A stretch of 38,136 bases of DNA from Chloroflexota bacterium (GCA_019239775.1 JAFAZN010000012.1:1-38136), one strand, 5' to 3'. Numbered from the stretch's first letter, positions 15,432 to 23,541 are shown. The notes: generated by a model from the sequence alone, not told the origin. Program-made: numbers and translations.

Positions 15432-16306
15432 GCGAGGCCACGGTTGACGCTGCCCAGCAGTCCTTGCGGCCGGAAAAGCATCACCACCAACAGGAAGATG
15501 TAGAACACCATCGGCGCCCAGCGCACGTCAATGCCAAGTGTGACGAACTGCTCCGCGACACCCAGGATCATCGACGCCAGGAGTGCGCCGCGCAGACTTG
15601 ATAGTCCGCCCAGAATGATGATCGCTACGATTTTGCCGCCCCAGAGCCAGTGCGAGTCGGGGTACCAGGTGTACAGCATCCCCATCAGTGGTCCGGCTGC
15701 GCCCGCCATCGCGACGCCAATCGCGAATGCGATCATCGTCACTCTGGCGACATTGACACCGACAAGTTGCGCAACGCTCCGATTCTGAATGGTCGCGCGG
15801 ATCGAGCGGCCGAGGTTCGTTCGCGACAAGATCAACCAGAGAGCAACGAGTAGGACGGCCGCTTCCGCAGCCGCGATGATGCGGATCAGCGGAATGTACA
15901 GGCCGAACAGGTTGAACGTGTTGAAGGAATAGCCGGTGCGAATGGTGTAGAACCGTGAGGTCCAGATCACACCCTGGCCACCCTCCAGAATGTTGGCGAC
16001 ACCCAGCGTGACGAGCACCGCCAGGGCCAGGTCGCCGCCAATGAACCGGCCGAGCACTCCGCGTTCGAACAACGCTCCGACGACAAGGAATGCCGCGACG
16101 ATGATCGGAATGCTGAGGAGTGGATCGACGCCCAACTGCTGGAGGAGCGTAACCGCGATGTAGGAGCCAGTCAGCATGATCGCCGCATGCCCGAGATTGA
16201 CCATGCGCATCACGCCGAAGATCATCGACATGCCCGAAGACATCAACGCATAAACGCCGCCAGCCAGAAGCCCAAAAACGAGCCCCTGGACCAGAACCTG
16301 AGTCAC
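15428..16306 (-). CDS. livH: Branched-chain-type ABC importer, permease LivH
   Basis: A 292-residue membrane permease. The N-terminus MTQVLVQGLVFGLLAGGVYALMSSGMSMIFGVMRMVNLGHAAIMLTGSYIA and the coupling segment SIRATIQNRSVAQLVGVNVARVTMIAFAIGVAMAGAAGPL are classic LivH. The GTG start at 16306 overlaps the stop of the substrate-binding protein gene by four bases (GTGA). It pairs with LivM to form the transmembrane channel. Confidence 0.93.
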   Translation of the reverse strand: MTQVLVQGLVFGLLAGGVYALMSSGMSMIFGVMRMVNLGHAAIMLTGSYIAVTLLQQLGVDPLLSIPIIVAAFLVVGALFERGVLGRFIGGDLALAVLVTLGVANILEGGQGVIWTSRFYTIRTGYSFNTFNLFGLYIPLIRIIAAAEAAVLLVALWLILSRTNLGRSIRATIQNRSVAQLVGVNVARVTMIAFAIGVAMAGAAGPLMGMLYTWYPDSHWLWGGKIVAIIILGGLSSLRGALLASMILGVAEQFVTLGIDVRWAPMVFYIFLLVVMLFRPQGLLGSVNRGLA

Positions 16307-17613
16307 CAGTTTGGCTTTGGATACACCGGATCAGCACTCTTCGACGGGTCGTCCTTGGGCCACACGGCCACGAACTTTCCCTTTTGCCACTGCAACAAGG
16401 TGAACGTGCCTTGCGGCCGGCCGGCGGCGTCCCAGCCGATCATCCCCTGCACCGTCTGGACTTTGTTGCCGTGCAGCCAGTCTGCCATTTTGGCGTTGTC
16501 CAACGAGTTGGTCCCGCGAACTGCCGCCTCGAGCACCTGCGCCGCGGAGTAGCCCTCCGCCGCCTCCGGCGGAACAAGGTTGTCTTTGTTGGCGAACATC
16601 TCCAGGTACTCCTGGACAAACTTGCCATTCCCCGGTGTCTTGGCATCCTGGACCCAGCCCGCGGCGTTGAAGATACCTTCGGTCCGTTCCCCCAAAGCCT
16701 CCAGGAAGTTGGTGCCTTCATCCGGTCCAGCCGAGAAGAACGTCGCTTTCGGCTGATAGTTGATGGAGACCATCGCTTGTACGAACGCGGTGACATCCGA
16801 AGTGCCCGCGCTGCCGCAGAAGACGATGTCCGCGCCAGACTGCTTTACCTGCTGCGCAATCGGACCGAAGTCCGTTTGCGTCGGCGGGTAGATCTGGGTG
16901 TAGACCGTCTGAATTCCGGCCCCTTCCAGGGCCTTTCTGGCCTGGTCCACCACCGCCGTCGCAAACGGGTCGTCAAAGCTGGGATACGCGGCAGTCTTGG
17001 GCCGCTGATCAGCCGGCAATGAGAGGATGTAGTCGGTGAACGGGTCCGCCTGGTGCTCAGCCGTGCCCGGTTGCACAAAGAACAGGTAGTGCAGATTGCG
17101 CTCGAACACCGGTGGTGCGCCGCCCGCGCCTTCGCTCATCACCATGTGATACTTCTCAGCCACCGGGCCATCCGGGATCGTCAGCGCGCTGGACACCGGT
17201 CCAAGCAGCAAATCGACCTTGTCAACGGTGATGAGTCGCTCGTACTGGCTGACCGACGTATCCGCCAGACTGTTGTTGTCATAGTCCTTGAGTTGGACCT
17301 GGCGGCCGAGCAGCCCGCCGCTGTCGTTGACCTCTTTGATCCAGACCTTGTAGCCGTTCTCAATAGCAGTGCCACCATCCGACTTGTCGCCGGTAAGCGC
17401 TTGCGACACGCCGACAACAATCGGTCCAGTGGAAGCGGCCGCAGCCGCCGGCGCGCCGGTAGTCGGCGCCGGCGCGACAGCCGCCGAGGTCGGAGGCGGC
17501 GCTGGAGCTGCACCTCCAGGCTGTGCCGGTGGCGTCGACACATTACACGCTGCCGCCAGCAGCGAGCATGCGGCAATAACCCTGGACGTGACGGACAATC
17601 GGTTTAACGGCAT
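16303..17613 (-). CDS. Substrate-binding lipoprotein of the Liv-type importer
   Basis: A 436-residue exported lipoprotein: basic start, hydrophobic segment and the lipobox LLAAAC with Cys23 as the acylation site. A long Pro/Ala-rich linker (about 25-62) follows, then a type I periplasmic-binding fold that opens PIVVGVSQALTGDKSDGGTAIENGYKVWIKEVNDSGGLLGRQVQL. The linker fits a lipoprotein crossing a thick wall or layer. AAGGGGG lies just ahead of the ATG at 17613. It is the first gene of the operon. The ligand may be a branched-chain amino acid, an amide or an aromatic acid; the adjacent HbpS-type and dioxygenase-like genes make an aromatic or oxidised organic substrate possible but unproven. 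Confidence 0.92.
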   Translation of the reverse strand: MPLNRLSVTSRVIAACSLLAAACNVSTPPAQPGGAAPAPPPTSAAVAPAPTTGAPAAAAASTGPIVVGVSQALTGDKSDGGTAIENGYKVWIKEVNDSGGLLGRQVQLKDYDNNSLADTSVSQYERLITVDKVDLLLGPVSSALTIPDGPVAEKYHMVMSEGAGGAPPVFERNLHYLFFVQPGTAEHQADPFTDYILSLPADQRPKTAAYPSFDDPFATAVVDQARKALEGAGIQTVYTQIYPPTQTDFGPIAQQVKQSGADIVFCGSAGTSDVTAFVQAMVSINYQPKATFFSAGPDEGTNFLEALGERTEGIFNAAGWVQDAKTPGNGKFVQEYLEMFANKDNLVPPEAAEGYSAAQVLEAAVRGTNSLDNAKMADWLHGNKVQTVQGMIGWDAAGRPQGTFTLLQWQKGKFVAVWPKDDPSKSADPVYPKPNW

Positions 17614-17664
17614 GATCCGCCCCCTTGGATTGCCATGCTACAACAGCCGCGAACGGGAGGAACC

Positions 17665-18207
17665 ATGGTTTCTACGGTCACCACCAATGGTGCGACCAAC
17701 GCACTTCCCACCGGCCCGGATCTGACGCTGGCCGAAGCCAGAGAGATCATTGACCGAGCCGTGTCCAAAGCCGGCGAGTACTTGCAGAACGGCGCATTTG
17801 CCGTCGTCGACGCAGCCGGCAATGTCGTTTCCATTTCGAAGATGGACGACGCGCCGGCAGTGGCGCCTCGTGTCGCGCGCGCCAAGGCGGTGTTGGCGGC
17901 AATCATGCAAGGTCCGACGAATACATTTGCCGAGCGCATGGACCAGCATCCGGTGCGCTACGCCGCGTATCTCGACATGTTGCCTGATAAGACCTTCCCT
18001 GGCGGAGGTGGCGCGCCGATCATGCGCGGCAAACGCTGCGTCGGTGGACTCGCCACCGGACCAGGCGTGGCACCGCTGACGTCGATTCCTGGCGTTCACC
18101 CGACTCAACTCACCTCCGGCAATGCGTCGGGCAACGCCGAGGACCTGGTGATCTGCTACGCGCTGCGCGTGCCCTACCGCTCACAGCACGGCGCGGGCGT
18201 GCACTGA
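17665..18207 (+). CDS. HbpS/GlcG-family (DUF336) protein
   Basis: A 180-residue protein from the ATG at 17665, preceded by GGGAGG. LTLAEAREIIDRAVSKAGEYLQNGAFAVVDAAGNVVSISKMDDAP is the family opening; ARAKAVLAAIMQGPTNTFAERM and GGGGAPIMRGKRCVGGLATGPG form the ligand-pocket side. Members bind haem or small cofactors (Streptomyces HbpS) or sit in catabolic operons (GlcG). There is no export signal, so this copy is likely cytoplasmic. It diverges from the ABC importer across 51 bases, and a second family member follows after the tetranucleotide repeat. Confidence 0.82.
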   Translation: MVSTVTTNGATNALPTGPDLTLAEAREIIDRAVSKAGEYLQNGAFAVVDAAGNVVSISKMDDAPAVAPRVARAKAVLAAIMQGPTNTFAERMDQHPVRYAAYLDMLPDKTFPGGGGAPIMRGKRCVGGLATGPGVAPLTSIPGVHPTQLTSGNASGNAEDLVICYALRVPYRSQHGAGVH

Positions 18208-18232
18208 TTGATTGACTGATTGATTGATTGAT
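18205..18232 (+). repeat. TGAT tetranucleotide microsatellite between two genes
   Basis: Seven tetramers in a row: TGAT, TGAT, TGAC, then four TGAT. The first TGA is the stop codon of the preceding HbpS-type gene, and the tract ends four bases before the GGGAGG ribosome site of the next gene. A change in copy number would alter the distance between stop and restart and is a candidate for slipped-strand variation. Confidence 0.9.
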
Positions 18233-18251
18233 CTCGGGAGGTTGTTTGAAG

Positions 18252-18650
18252 ATGCTACTCCGGCTCGTGGAAGCGCGGCGCTATGCCGATAGCGCAATCC
18301 AGCACGCCAGTTCGCTCGGAATCAAAGTTGGGGTCGTGGTCGTCGACGAGCTCGGTCAACTCGTGCAGATGGATCGCATGGACGGGGCGCGCCTCATGGC
18401 GCCCGATGTTGCGGAGGCCAAAGCGCTGACCGCACTCAACTTCCAGCAGCCAACCAGCGCGGTTGCGGCGCAGTTCGCCGCGAATCCGACTGGCCTCGCG
18501 GCGCTGCAGGAAATCGTGAAGTTCAACCTCTTCGCCCGACCTGGTGGCGTGCCGATCGTGCGCGACGGCATCGTTGCCGGCGCAATTGGCGTCTCTGGCG
18601 GCACGCCGGAACAGGACGAAGAGATTGCGAACTTTTCCGTGTCTGCTTAA
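18252..18650 (+). CDS. HbpS/GlcG-family (DUF336) protein, second copy
   Basis: A 132-residue paralogue of the upstream gene: LVEARRYADSAIQHASSLGIKVGVVVVDELGQLVQMDRMDGARLMAPDVAEAKALTAL and FARPGGVPIVRDGIVAGAIGVSGGTPEQDEEIA, the canonical DUF336 C-terminal motif. It is closer to the short GlcG form, while the first copy is longer. GGGAGG at about 18236-18241 fits the ATG at 18252; a TTG at 18246 is possible. It ends on TTAA shared with the stop of the convergent VOC gene. The two paralogues may form a mixed oligomer, which is inference only. Confidence 0.85.
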   Translation: MLLRLVEARRYADSAIQHASSLGIKVGVVVVDELGQLVQMDRMDGARLMAPDVAEAKALTALNFQQPTSAVAAQFAANPTGLAALQEIVKFNLFARPGGVPIVRDGIVAGAIGVSGGTPEQDEEIANFSVSA

Positions 18651-19213
18651 GCGGTAACGGGCTGTGGACGCATGCGCGCCTCAATCTGCTCGATGCGCGC
18701 CTTCATCTCCGGCCCTGGCCACTCCTCGAACAACCACGCCGGCAGCGGCTCGCCGGGCGCGCTGACGTCCAAAGACTCGTCGTCATCGGAGCGACCCTCC
18801 GGGAACAGCTGGAGCGCATACGGCAGCTCGTAGTAAATCTCCAGCCCATTACCGTCCGGGTCCGTGAAGTAGATGCTCCGCTGGTTCAGGTGGTTCGTCG
18901 CGTGGTGGATCTCGATGCCGTGCTCGAGCAGGTGGATGTACGCATCGCGCAGCGCATCGTGACTGTCTACCTGGAAGGCAATGTGGAGCAGCCCAATCTG
19001 CCCCCGCTTGGGCTTCTGTGCCGAGACGGGGTCCGGATGCTGAGCGAAGTCCAGCGTGTGAAAGTCTTCGCCGAGCGTGGTGAACACGCCGCCATGTTCG
19101 GGATCCTGCTCCGCGACCTTGAATCCCAGGACCTCCGTATAAAACCACTTCGAGGTCTCTTCATCAGCGACGCGCAGGTTGACATGTCCAAGCTTCGAAA
19201 TGCGAATGCTCAT
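18647..19213 (-). CDS. VOC-superfamily protein, extradiol dioxygenase-like
   Basis: A 188-residue VOC protein with the metal-site pattern of extradiol ring-cleavage dioxygenases: His10 (KLGHVNLRV), His77 (GLLHIAFQV) and Glu125 (DPDGNGLEIYYE). The betaalphabetabetabeta modules occupy residues 5-130. The C-terminal 55 residues are acidic and Pro-rich (LPAWLFEEWPGPEMKARIEQIEARM) and may form a lid or contact surface. A likely substrate is a catechol-type aromatic; glyoxalase activity cannot be excluded. AGAAGGGATC precedes the ATG. It is the last gene of a minus-strand run, 34 bases after the ParB-like gene. Confidence 0.82.
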   Translation of the reverse strand: MSIRISKLGHVNLRVADEETSKWFYTEVLGFKVAEQDPEHGGVFTTLGEDFHTLDFAQHPDPVSAQKPKRGQIGLLHIAFQVDSHDALRDAYIHLLEHGIEIHHATNHLNQRSIYFTDPDGNGLEIYYELPYALQLFPEGRSDDDESLDVSAPGEPLPAWLFEEWPGPEMKARIEQIEARMRPQPVTA

Positions 19214-19247
19214 CGTTCAGGATCCCTTCTCTTCTCTCGGTTCGTGT

Positions 19248-20264
19248 TCACTCGGTAAACACTGGCGTTACCTCCGCCAGCAGGGCGTCCAATCGTTCGC
19301 GCAATTTCACCAGGGTAGCCCGCGTCGGGCCACCCGCCTCGTCTATCAACTCCACCGCGCGGTAGGCCGCCTCGGCATGGCGCTGATTGACCGCCGCGCG
19401 CCGACTCGCCTGCGCATCTGGTTCCTTGCGTTTGCTGGCTACCATGTGCGCCAGCTCGTCGGATGAGAGCTCGTGGGCCTGCTCGATGAGCTGCGACAAC
19501 TCCGACTCCGGCGCCGAAACAAGCTTCATCGCGCGCCCGATGTCCAGCCGCTCCTCCTCCACCGCACGGCGCAGCAGGGGTCGGCGGTCGAGCCGCAGCC
19601 ACAACGAAATGGTCGCGGGAGACAGTCCGGTGCGGCGGCTGATCTCGCGGACGCCCAGTGCTTGCCCCTGTGCGTCGACCAGTCGCGCGAGCAGAGAAAT
19701 TGCTCGCACGCGCTCGCGCCCGCTGAGCTCGCGCCGCTGCAGATTCTCGACTACGTTCAGCAAGAATGCATGGTCGGCATCCGCTACGCGCACCATGCAG
19801 GGTACGGCGTTAAGTCCTGCCGCCCGCGCCGCGCGAAGCCGCCGATTGCCGGCGATAACGACATATCGGATGCGATCGCCGCCGCGGTCACGCTCCGGGG
19901 CCGTCAGCGGTCGAACGACCAGAGGTTGCAGCACGCCGTGCTGGCGAATTGATGCCGCGAGCTCGCGGAGACCTGGTACGTCGTACGTCAGCCGACTGTT
20001 GCACGCGACGGGCGTTTCTACGATCTCGTCCACGCTCACGAGCACGGCGGCCGGTGGAGCAGGCCGCGGTTGGCTAACCGTGGTCACCTGCTCGGCGTAG
20101 AGGCTTCCGCCGCATTCGCCGCAGTGGGCGCCGCCGGCCGAAGGCCGCGGCGGACGCGTATGCGGGTCGGGCTGAAAGCGATCGTCCACCAACTGCCCGG
20201 GAGAGCGGCCGCACAGGATGCAGCTCACCGTCACGATCCGCGGCACAGGCGCGAGCGTGGTCAT
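19248..20264 (-). CDS. ParB/RepB/Spo0J-like protein with N-terminal Cys4 motif
   Basis: A 338-residue protein from the ATG at 20264. Residues 15-51 carry two CxxC pairs (CILC and CGEC), a probable zinc ribbon not typical of ParB. The ParB core follows: GLRELAASIRQHGVLQPLVVRPL, then GNRRLRAARAAGLNAVPCMV at 139-158, where classical CTPase ParB proteins have GERRxRA. VVENLQRRELSGRERVRAI and the helix-turn-helix REISRRTGLSPATISLWLRL come next. No ParA gene is adjacent, so this is unlikely to be the chromosome-segregation ParB. Its neighbours are a GntR regulator and metabolic genes, so a regulatory role is more likely. The longer frame starts at a TTG inside a palindrome and is disfavoured. Confidence 0.85.
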   Translation of the reverse strand: MTTLAPVPRIVTVSCILCGRSPGQLVDDRFQPDPHTRPPRPSAGGAHCGECGGSLYAEQVTTVSQPRPAPPAAVLVSVDEIVETPVACNSRLTYDVPGLRELAASIRQHGVLQPLVVRPLTAPERDRGGDRIRYVVIAGNRRLRAARAAGLNAVPCMVRVADADHAFLLNVVENLQRRELSGRERVRAISLLARLVDAQGQALGVREISRRTGLSPATISLWLRLDRRPLLRRAVEEERLDIGRAMKLVSAPESELSQLIEQAHELSSDELAHMVASKRKEPDAQASRRAAVNQRHAEAAYRAVELIDEAGGPTRATLVKLRERLDALLAEVTPVFTE

Positions 20265-20306
20265 CTCGCCACTACCCCTTGCGCCCAGCATACCGCATGC
20301 GATTTT

Positions 20307-20326
20307 CGTATCCAATCATGGATACG
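20307..20326. promoter_or_regulatory. 20 bp near-perfect palindrome, candidate operator
   Basis: CGTATCCAATCATGGATACG has perfect 8-base arms (CGTATCCA / TGGATACG) around ATCA. It lies between the end of the GntR gene and the start of the ParB-like gene, 43-62 bases ahead of the latter's ATG. No T-tract follows on either strand, so it is not a good terminator. It fits a dimeric-repressor site, either for the GntR protein or for the ParB-like protein itself. It does not match the parS consensus. Confidence 0.6.
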
Positions 20327-20340
20327 AGCCCGATCGATGG

Positions 20341-21033
20341 CTACCGGCGTCGCAGGCGCCGCAGGCCGACCGTCGCTCCTTCGAGGCGGTTCAGCTGCTC
20401 GACCATGGCCTGCCGCCGCTGCGCGGCGTGGTGCTCGGCCGCTGCTCTCACGCGCTCCACGTCGCGGGCTTCGAGCGCTTCCATGATCTGCTGGTGTTCG
20501 GCAAAATCAATCTGCGCCTGGCCGTGTTCGAAATACGCGTTGCTCACCAGCAGCCGCACAGGCATGCGACCTACCGGCATGGCTCGCTCGAGCGGGGGAC
20601 TGTGCGCGCCGCGCACGACATGCAGGTGGAATTCGATATTTGCGGCGAGCCACGCCTCCGGTTGCCACTCCACGATGCAGCGACGCGCACGTTCGTGCGC
20701 GGCGCGCAGTTGCGCGAGCTCGCGGTTGGTCATGCGGTCGACCGCCCACTGTGCGGCGAGCGTATCGAGATTGCCGCGCACGTCCATGGTGTCCAGGATA
20801 ATCTCGGGTGACAGGCTTGCAACTGCCAGTCCGCGACGACCGGCGGAGGCAACCAGCCCCTGCTGCTCCAGCCGGAGGAGTGCCTCGCGGAGTGGTGTGC
20901 GGCTGATCCCAAGCTCCTGCGCCAGCCGCTCCTGAATCAGCCGGCCGCCCGGAGGAAGTTGGCCCGAAACAATCGCTTCACGGAGGACTTCCGTGGCCTC
21001 GTGCACCAACCGTTCAGGTACTGCGGATCCCAT
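20341..21033 (-). CDS. GntR-family (FCD) transcriptional regulator
   Basis: A 230-residue regulator. The winged helix occupies residues 8-75 (ATEVLREAIVSGQLPPGGRLIQERLAQELGISRTPLREALLRLEQQGLV). The FCD effector domain follows, with the metal/ligand His and Asp pattern around ILDTMDVRGNLDTLAAQWAVDRM, ANIEFHLHVVRGA and HQQIMEALEARDVERVRAAAEHH. FCD regulators usually respond to organic acids. It lies in the same direction between the amidohydrolase and the ParB-like gene with gaps of about 75 bases, so it may control this run of genes. Confidence 0.92.
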   Translation of the reverse strand: MGSAVPERLVHEATEVLREAIVSGQLPPGGRLIQERLAQELGISRTPLREALLRLEQQGLVASAGRRGLAVASLSPEIILDTMDVRGNLDTLAAQWAVDRMTNRELAQLRAAHERARRCIVEWQPEAWLAANIEFHLHVVRGAHSPPLERAMPVGRMPVRLLVSNAYFEHGQAQIDFAEHQQIMEALEARDVERVRAAAEHHAAQRRQAMVEQLNRLEGATVGLRRLRRR

Positions 21034-21049
21034 CGCGATGTCCCCGTGT

Positions 21050-21082
21050 TGGTGCGCACGTTATCACGCGTGCAGCTCACCA
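21050..21082. promoter_or_regulatory. Interrupted inverted repeat ahead of the GntR gene
   Basis: Arms TGGTG/CACCA (21050-21054 and 21078-21082) and GCACG/CGTGC (21056-21060 and 21069-21073) are nested around TTATCACG. The element lies 17-49 bases upstream of the GntR start, a place where autoregulators bind. It could instead be an mRNA hairpin at the end of the amidohydrolase gene. Confidence 0.35.
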
Positions 21083-21107
21083 CCGAACCCGTCGCAGTCC
21101 GCAATGG

Positions 21108-22253
21108 TTACGTCAACCGCATGCCGTGGCGAAAGACAGCTCGCACATCCAGCAGCGCCCGGATGTCGGCCAGCGGGTTGCCACCGACCGCCAGGAGGTC
21201 CGCATCCTTGCCCGCCTGGAGTGCGCCTTTGCGCTCGCCAACACCGCAGACCGCGGCCGCCACGGAGGTCGCCGCGGCGAGCGCCTCGTTGTTGGACATC
21301 CCACATCCTGCCAAAAACCCCACCGCATGCGGCAGCGCATCATGTGGCCGCTGCGGTGAAATCCCTGCATCCGTGCTGGCAACAATGCGAACACCCTGCT
21401 GGTGCATGCGTGCCAGGATCGGCACGAAGCTCTCCGTCAACGGTCCAGGCGAGCCCACCGTGGGTGAAACCGCGATGCCCGCGGCAGCGATGCGCGAGAT
21501 CAGCTCCCAGTCCGGCTTGCGCGTGCCATCCACGCGGAATGAGCAGTGCTCGACGCAATCCACGCCAGCCTCCACGGCCACAGCAATCCCACTGGGACCG
21601 TGCGCGTGCGCAGTGAGCGTGCGCCCGAGTCGGTGCGCTTCCTCCACCCCCGCGCGAACCTCCGCAACCGTGAACTGCGGCAACCCAGGATTGGTGCCAT
21701 GCGTCATGTGGCCACCAGTGGCCATGATCTTGATGACATCCACACCGGCCTTTACGTGCGAGCGCACCGCGCGACGCAGCTCCAGCTCACCGTCGACTTC
21801 CCCGCCCATGAAGTAACAGTGGCCGCCGGTGATGGTGATCGGCGGCCCGGCCGCGATGATCTCTGGTCCCAATTCGTCCCCCTGTCGGAACCAGTCGCGC
21901 AAGGCGAGTCCGAGATAATTCCGGTCCCCCAGATCGCGGACGGTGGTAATGCCCGCCGCGAGTGCCCGTCGTGCCGCCAGGCGCATCCTCAGCAACAACG
22001 TGGCGTCCGAGTCCGCGCGCATTTGCGCAACCGGATCGCGGCTGGCATCGAAGCCCAGGTGGACATGGGCATCAATGAGCCCTGGCAGCAGCGTGACGTC
22101 GCCGAGGTCCACGACCTCTGAACCGGGTGGAGTCTCCGTGCGTCCACACTCCACCGCGGTGATGCGGCCATCCTCCACCAACACCAGGATGTTTTCCAGC
22201 AGGCGTGCCGATGCGCCATCAAACCCGCGCGCCGCGCGAATGGCCAGGCTCAC
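21108..22253 (-). CDS. Metal-dependent amidohydrolase (imidazolonepropionase-like group)
   Basis: A 381-residue TIM-barrel amidohydrolase. Metal and catalytic residues are visible: His63 and His65 (DAHVHLGF), Lys175 (DVIKIMATGG, probably carboxylated to bridge two metals), His216/His218 (LTAHAHG), His236 (VEHCSF) and Asp295 (ASTDAG). The C-terminal segment GALQAGKDADLLAVGGNPLADIRALLDVRAVFRHG completes the beta-sandwich. Such enzymes hydrolyse cyclic amides or the peptide bonds of Xaa-Pro or N-acyl amino acids; the exact substrate is open. The GTG start makes a GTGA overlap with the methyltransferase stop. Confidence 0.9.
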   Translation of the reverse strand: MSLAIRAARGFDGASARLLENILVLVEDGRITAVECGRTETPPGSEVVDLGDVTLLPGLIDAHVHLGFDASRDPVAQMRADSDATLLLRMRLAARRALAAGITTVRDLGDRNYLGLALRDWFRQGDELGPEIIAAGPPITITGGHCYFMGGEVDGELELRRAVRSHVKAGVDVIKIMATGGHMTHGTNPGLPQFTVAEVRAGVEEAHRLGRTLTAHAHGPSGIAVAVEAGVDCVEHCSFRVDGTRKPDWELISRIAAAGIAVSPTVGSPGPLTESFVPILARMHQQGVRIVASTDAGISPQRPHDALPHAVGFLAGCGMSNNEALAAATSVAAAVCGVGERKGALQAGKDADLLAVGGNPLADIRALLDVRAVFRHGMRLT

Positions 22254-22909
22254 GTGCGTTCGAGAATGAATTGCCAGTGGTGGTGAGCGGGTGCTTGCTC
22301 CACGTCGTCCAGTTGGAGGACCTCGAAGCCGCGGTGCAGCTCCAGCAAATCCCTGGAATTCACGTACAGGTGTGGGTGGATGTGGTCGTTGGTGGCGTCG
22401 TCCACCACGAACGTATCCGGCCGGACCTGTCGGCCGACACCGTAGCCCGCGTTGCGCTTGGACAGCATCGTTCCCACATAAAGACCACCGGGCACCAGCA
22501 CGCGCGCGAACTCATCGGCGGCACGCCGCGCGATATCGCGGTCGCCATGGTAGATCACATTCCAGGCGATCAGCGCATCGAAACTGTGCTCCGGAAAATC
22601 CAGCTCGTAAAACCGTCCGACTCGGTAGTCGATGCTCAAGCCGGACCTCTGCGCTTGTGCGCGGGCGTACTCCAGTCCTGACTCACTGGCGTCCAACCCC
22701 ACACACGTGAAGCCCTCGGCTCCGAGGTACTGGGCGTGTCGACCCACGCCACAACCCACGTCCAGCACGCGGGTGAACCGGCGCGCGCGGAGCAACGGCA
22801 CCAGGTTTTGCACCATCGGGTCAGGCGCAAGCCAGCGTACACGCTCCTCTTCCGTTGTCCAGTTGCGATCCCATGCTTGGTACGCGGTGGCCAGATGTTC
22901 CGACGTCAC
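22250..22909 (-). CDS. Class I SAM-dependent methyltransferase
   Basis: A 219-residue Rossmann-fold methyltransferase. Motif I is VLDVGCGVGRHAQYLG, the acidic loop is CVGLDASESGLEYARAQA, and motif IV/post-I regions are FPEHSFDALIAWNVIYHGD and VLVPGGLYVGTML. The substrate cannot be told; small-molecule methylation is more likely than RNA because no RNA-binding module is present. The GTG at 22909 overlaps the paiB stop (GTGA), and its stop overlaps the amidohydrolase start, so three genes are tightly coupled. Confidence 0.9.
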   Translation of the reverse strand: MTSEHLATAYQAWDRNWTTEEERVRWLAPDPMVQNLVPLLRARRFTRVLDVGCGVGRHAQYLGAEGFTCVGLDASESGLEYARAQAQRSGLSIDYRVGRFYELDFPEHSFDALIAWNVIYHGDRDIARRAADEFARVLVPGGLYVGTMLSKRNAGYGVGRQVRPDTFVVDDATNDHIHPHLYVNSRDLLELHRGFEVLQLDDVEQAPAHHHWQFILERT

Positions 22910-23541
22910 GTGCGACTCCCGGCGGCATCGAGCATAAGGCGCGCCAACGCATCTTCGACCGCGTCACCGCTGGATTGCAGCGCCTTCGCCGCGTTGTGCG
23001 CATCCTCCACCGGGCGGTTCTGACTCAGTTTGCGTTTTCCCTCGAGCCGGGTAATCAGCATCTCGAACGCCACGATCCCGCGGGCCATCCCCGAGATGTA
23101 ATCCTCGGTCTGGGTCGCAGTGCTCCACGGTTGTGAAAAGCGCGACTCAAACGTCTCAACCGTTTCGTCCAGGAGGGCTCGAACTCGCAGTGGGTCCTCG
23201 ATGACCGTTGGCCGCCCGTAGGCGTGCACGACGGTGTAATTCCAGGTCGGCACCGCTTGCTCCGCGGCATACCAGCTCGGCGAGATGTAGGCGTGCGGCC
23301 CCTGGAAAATCACCAGCGACGGTGTGGCATCTGGTTCGAACGCATGCCAGTGCGGGTTCGCTCGCGCCATGTGGCCGACAAGTGTGCCGAATTCGCTGCG
23401 ATCGGCGTCGAGCAGAATCGGCAGGTGCGTGGCGAACGGCTCGCCATCGAGCACAGAGATGAGCGTGGCGAAGCGGTACTCGCGCATGAGCGCGTGCAAG
23501 ACCTCGAGGGTGGTCTCTTTGAAATGCGCGGGAATGTACAT
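22906..23541 (-). CDS. PaiB-family FMN-binding protein
   Basis: A 211-residue protein with the PaiB signature throughout: MYIPAHFKETTLEVLHALMREYRFATLIS, ATHLPILLDADR, LVGHMARANPHW, VIFQGPHAYISPSWY, VPTWNYTVVHAYGRP and the C-terminal GKRKLSQNRPVEDAHNAAKAL. PaiB-type proteins adopt the FMN-binding split-barrel fold and were named from a negative regulator of sporulation and protease genes in Bacillus; several bind flavin or haem. It is the first gene of the minus-strand operon. The ATG at 23541 is clear, and 66 bases separate it from the divergent small gene. Confidence 0.9.
   Translation of the reverse strand: MYIPAHFKETTLEVLHALMREYRFATLISVLDGEPFATHLPILLDADRSEFGTLVGHMARANPHWHAFEPDATPSLVIFQGPHAYISPSWYAAEQAVPTWNYTVVHAYGRPTVIEDPLRVRALLDETVETFESRFSQPWSTATQTEDYISGMARGIVAFEMLITRLEGKRKLSQNRPVEDAHNAAKALQSSGDAVEDALARLMLDAAGSRT

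Noticed and set aside
19248..20264. Chromosome-partition parB locus
   Set aside because: No parA, no parS-like TGTTTCACGTGAAACA site and no origin genes are nearby.
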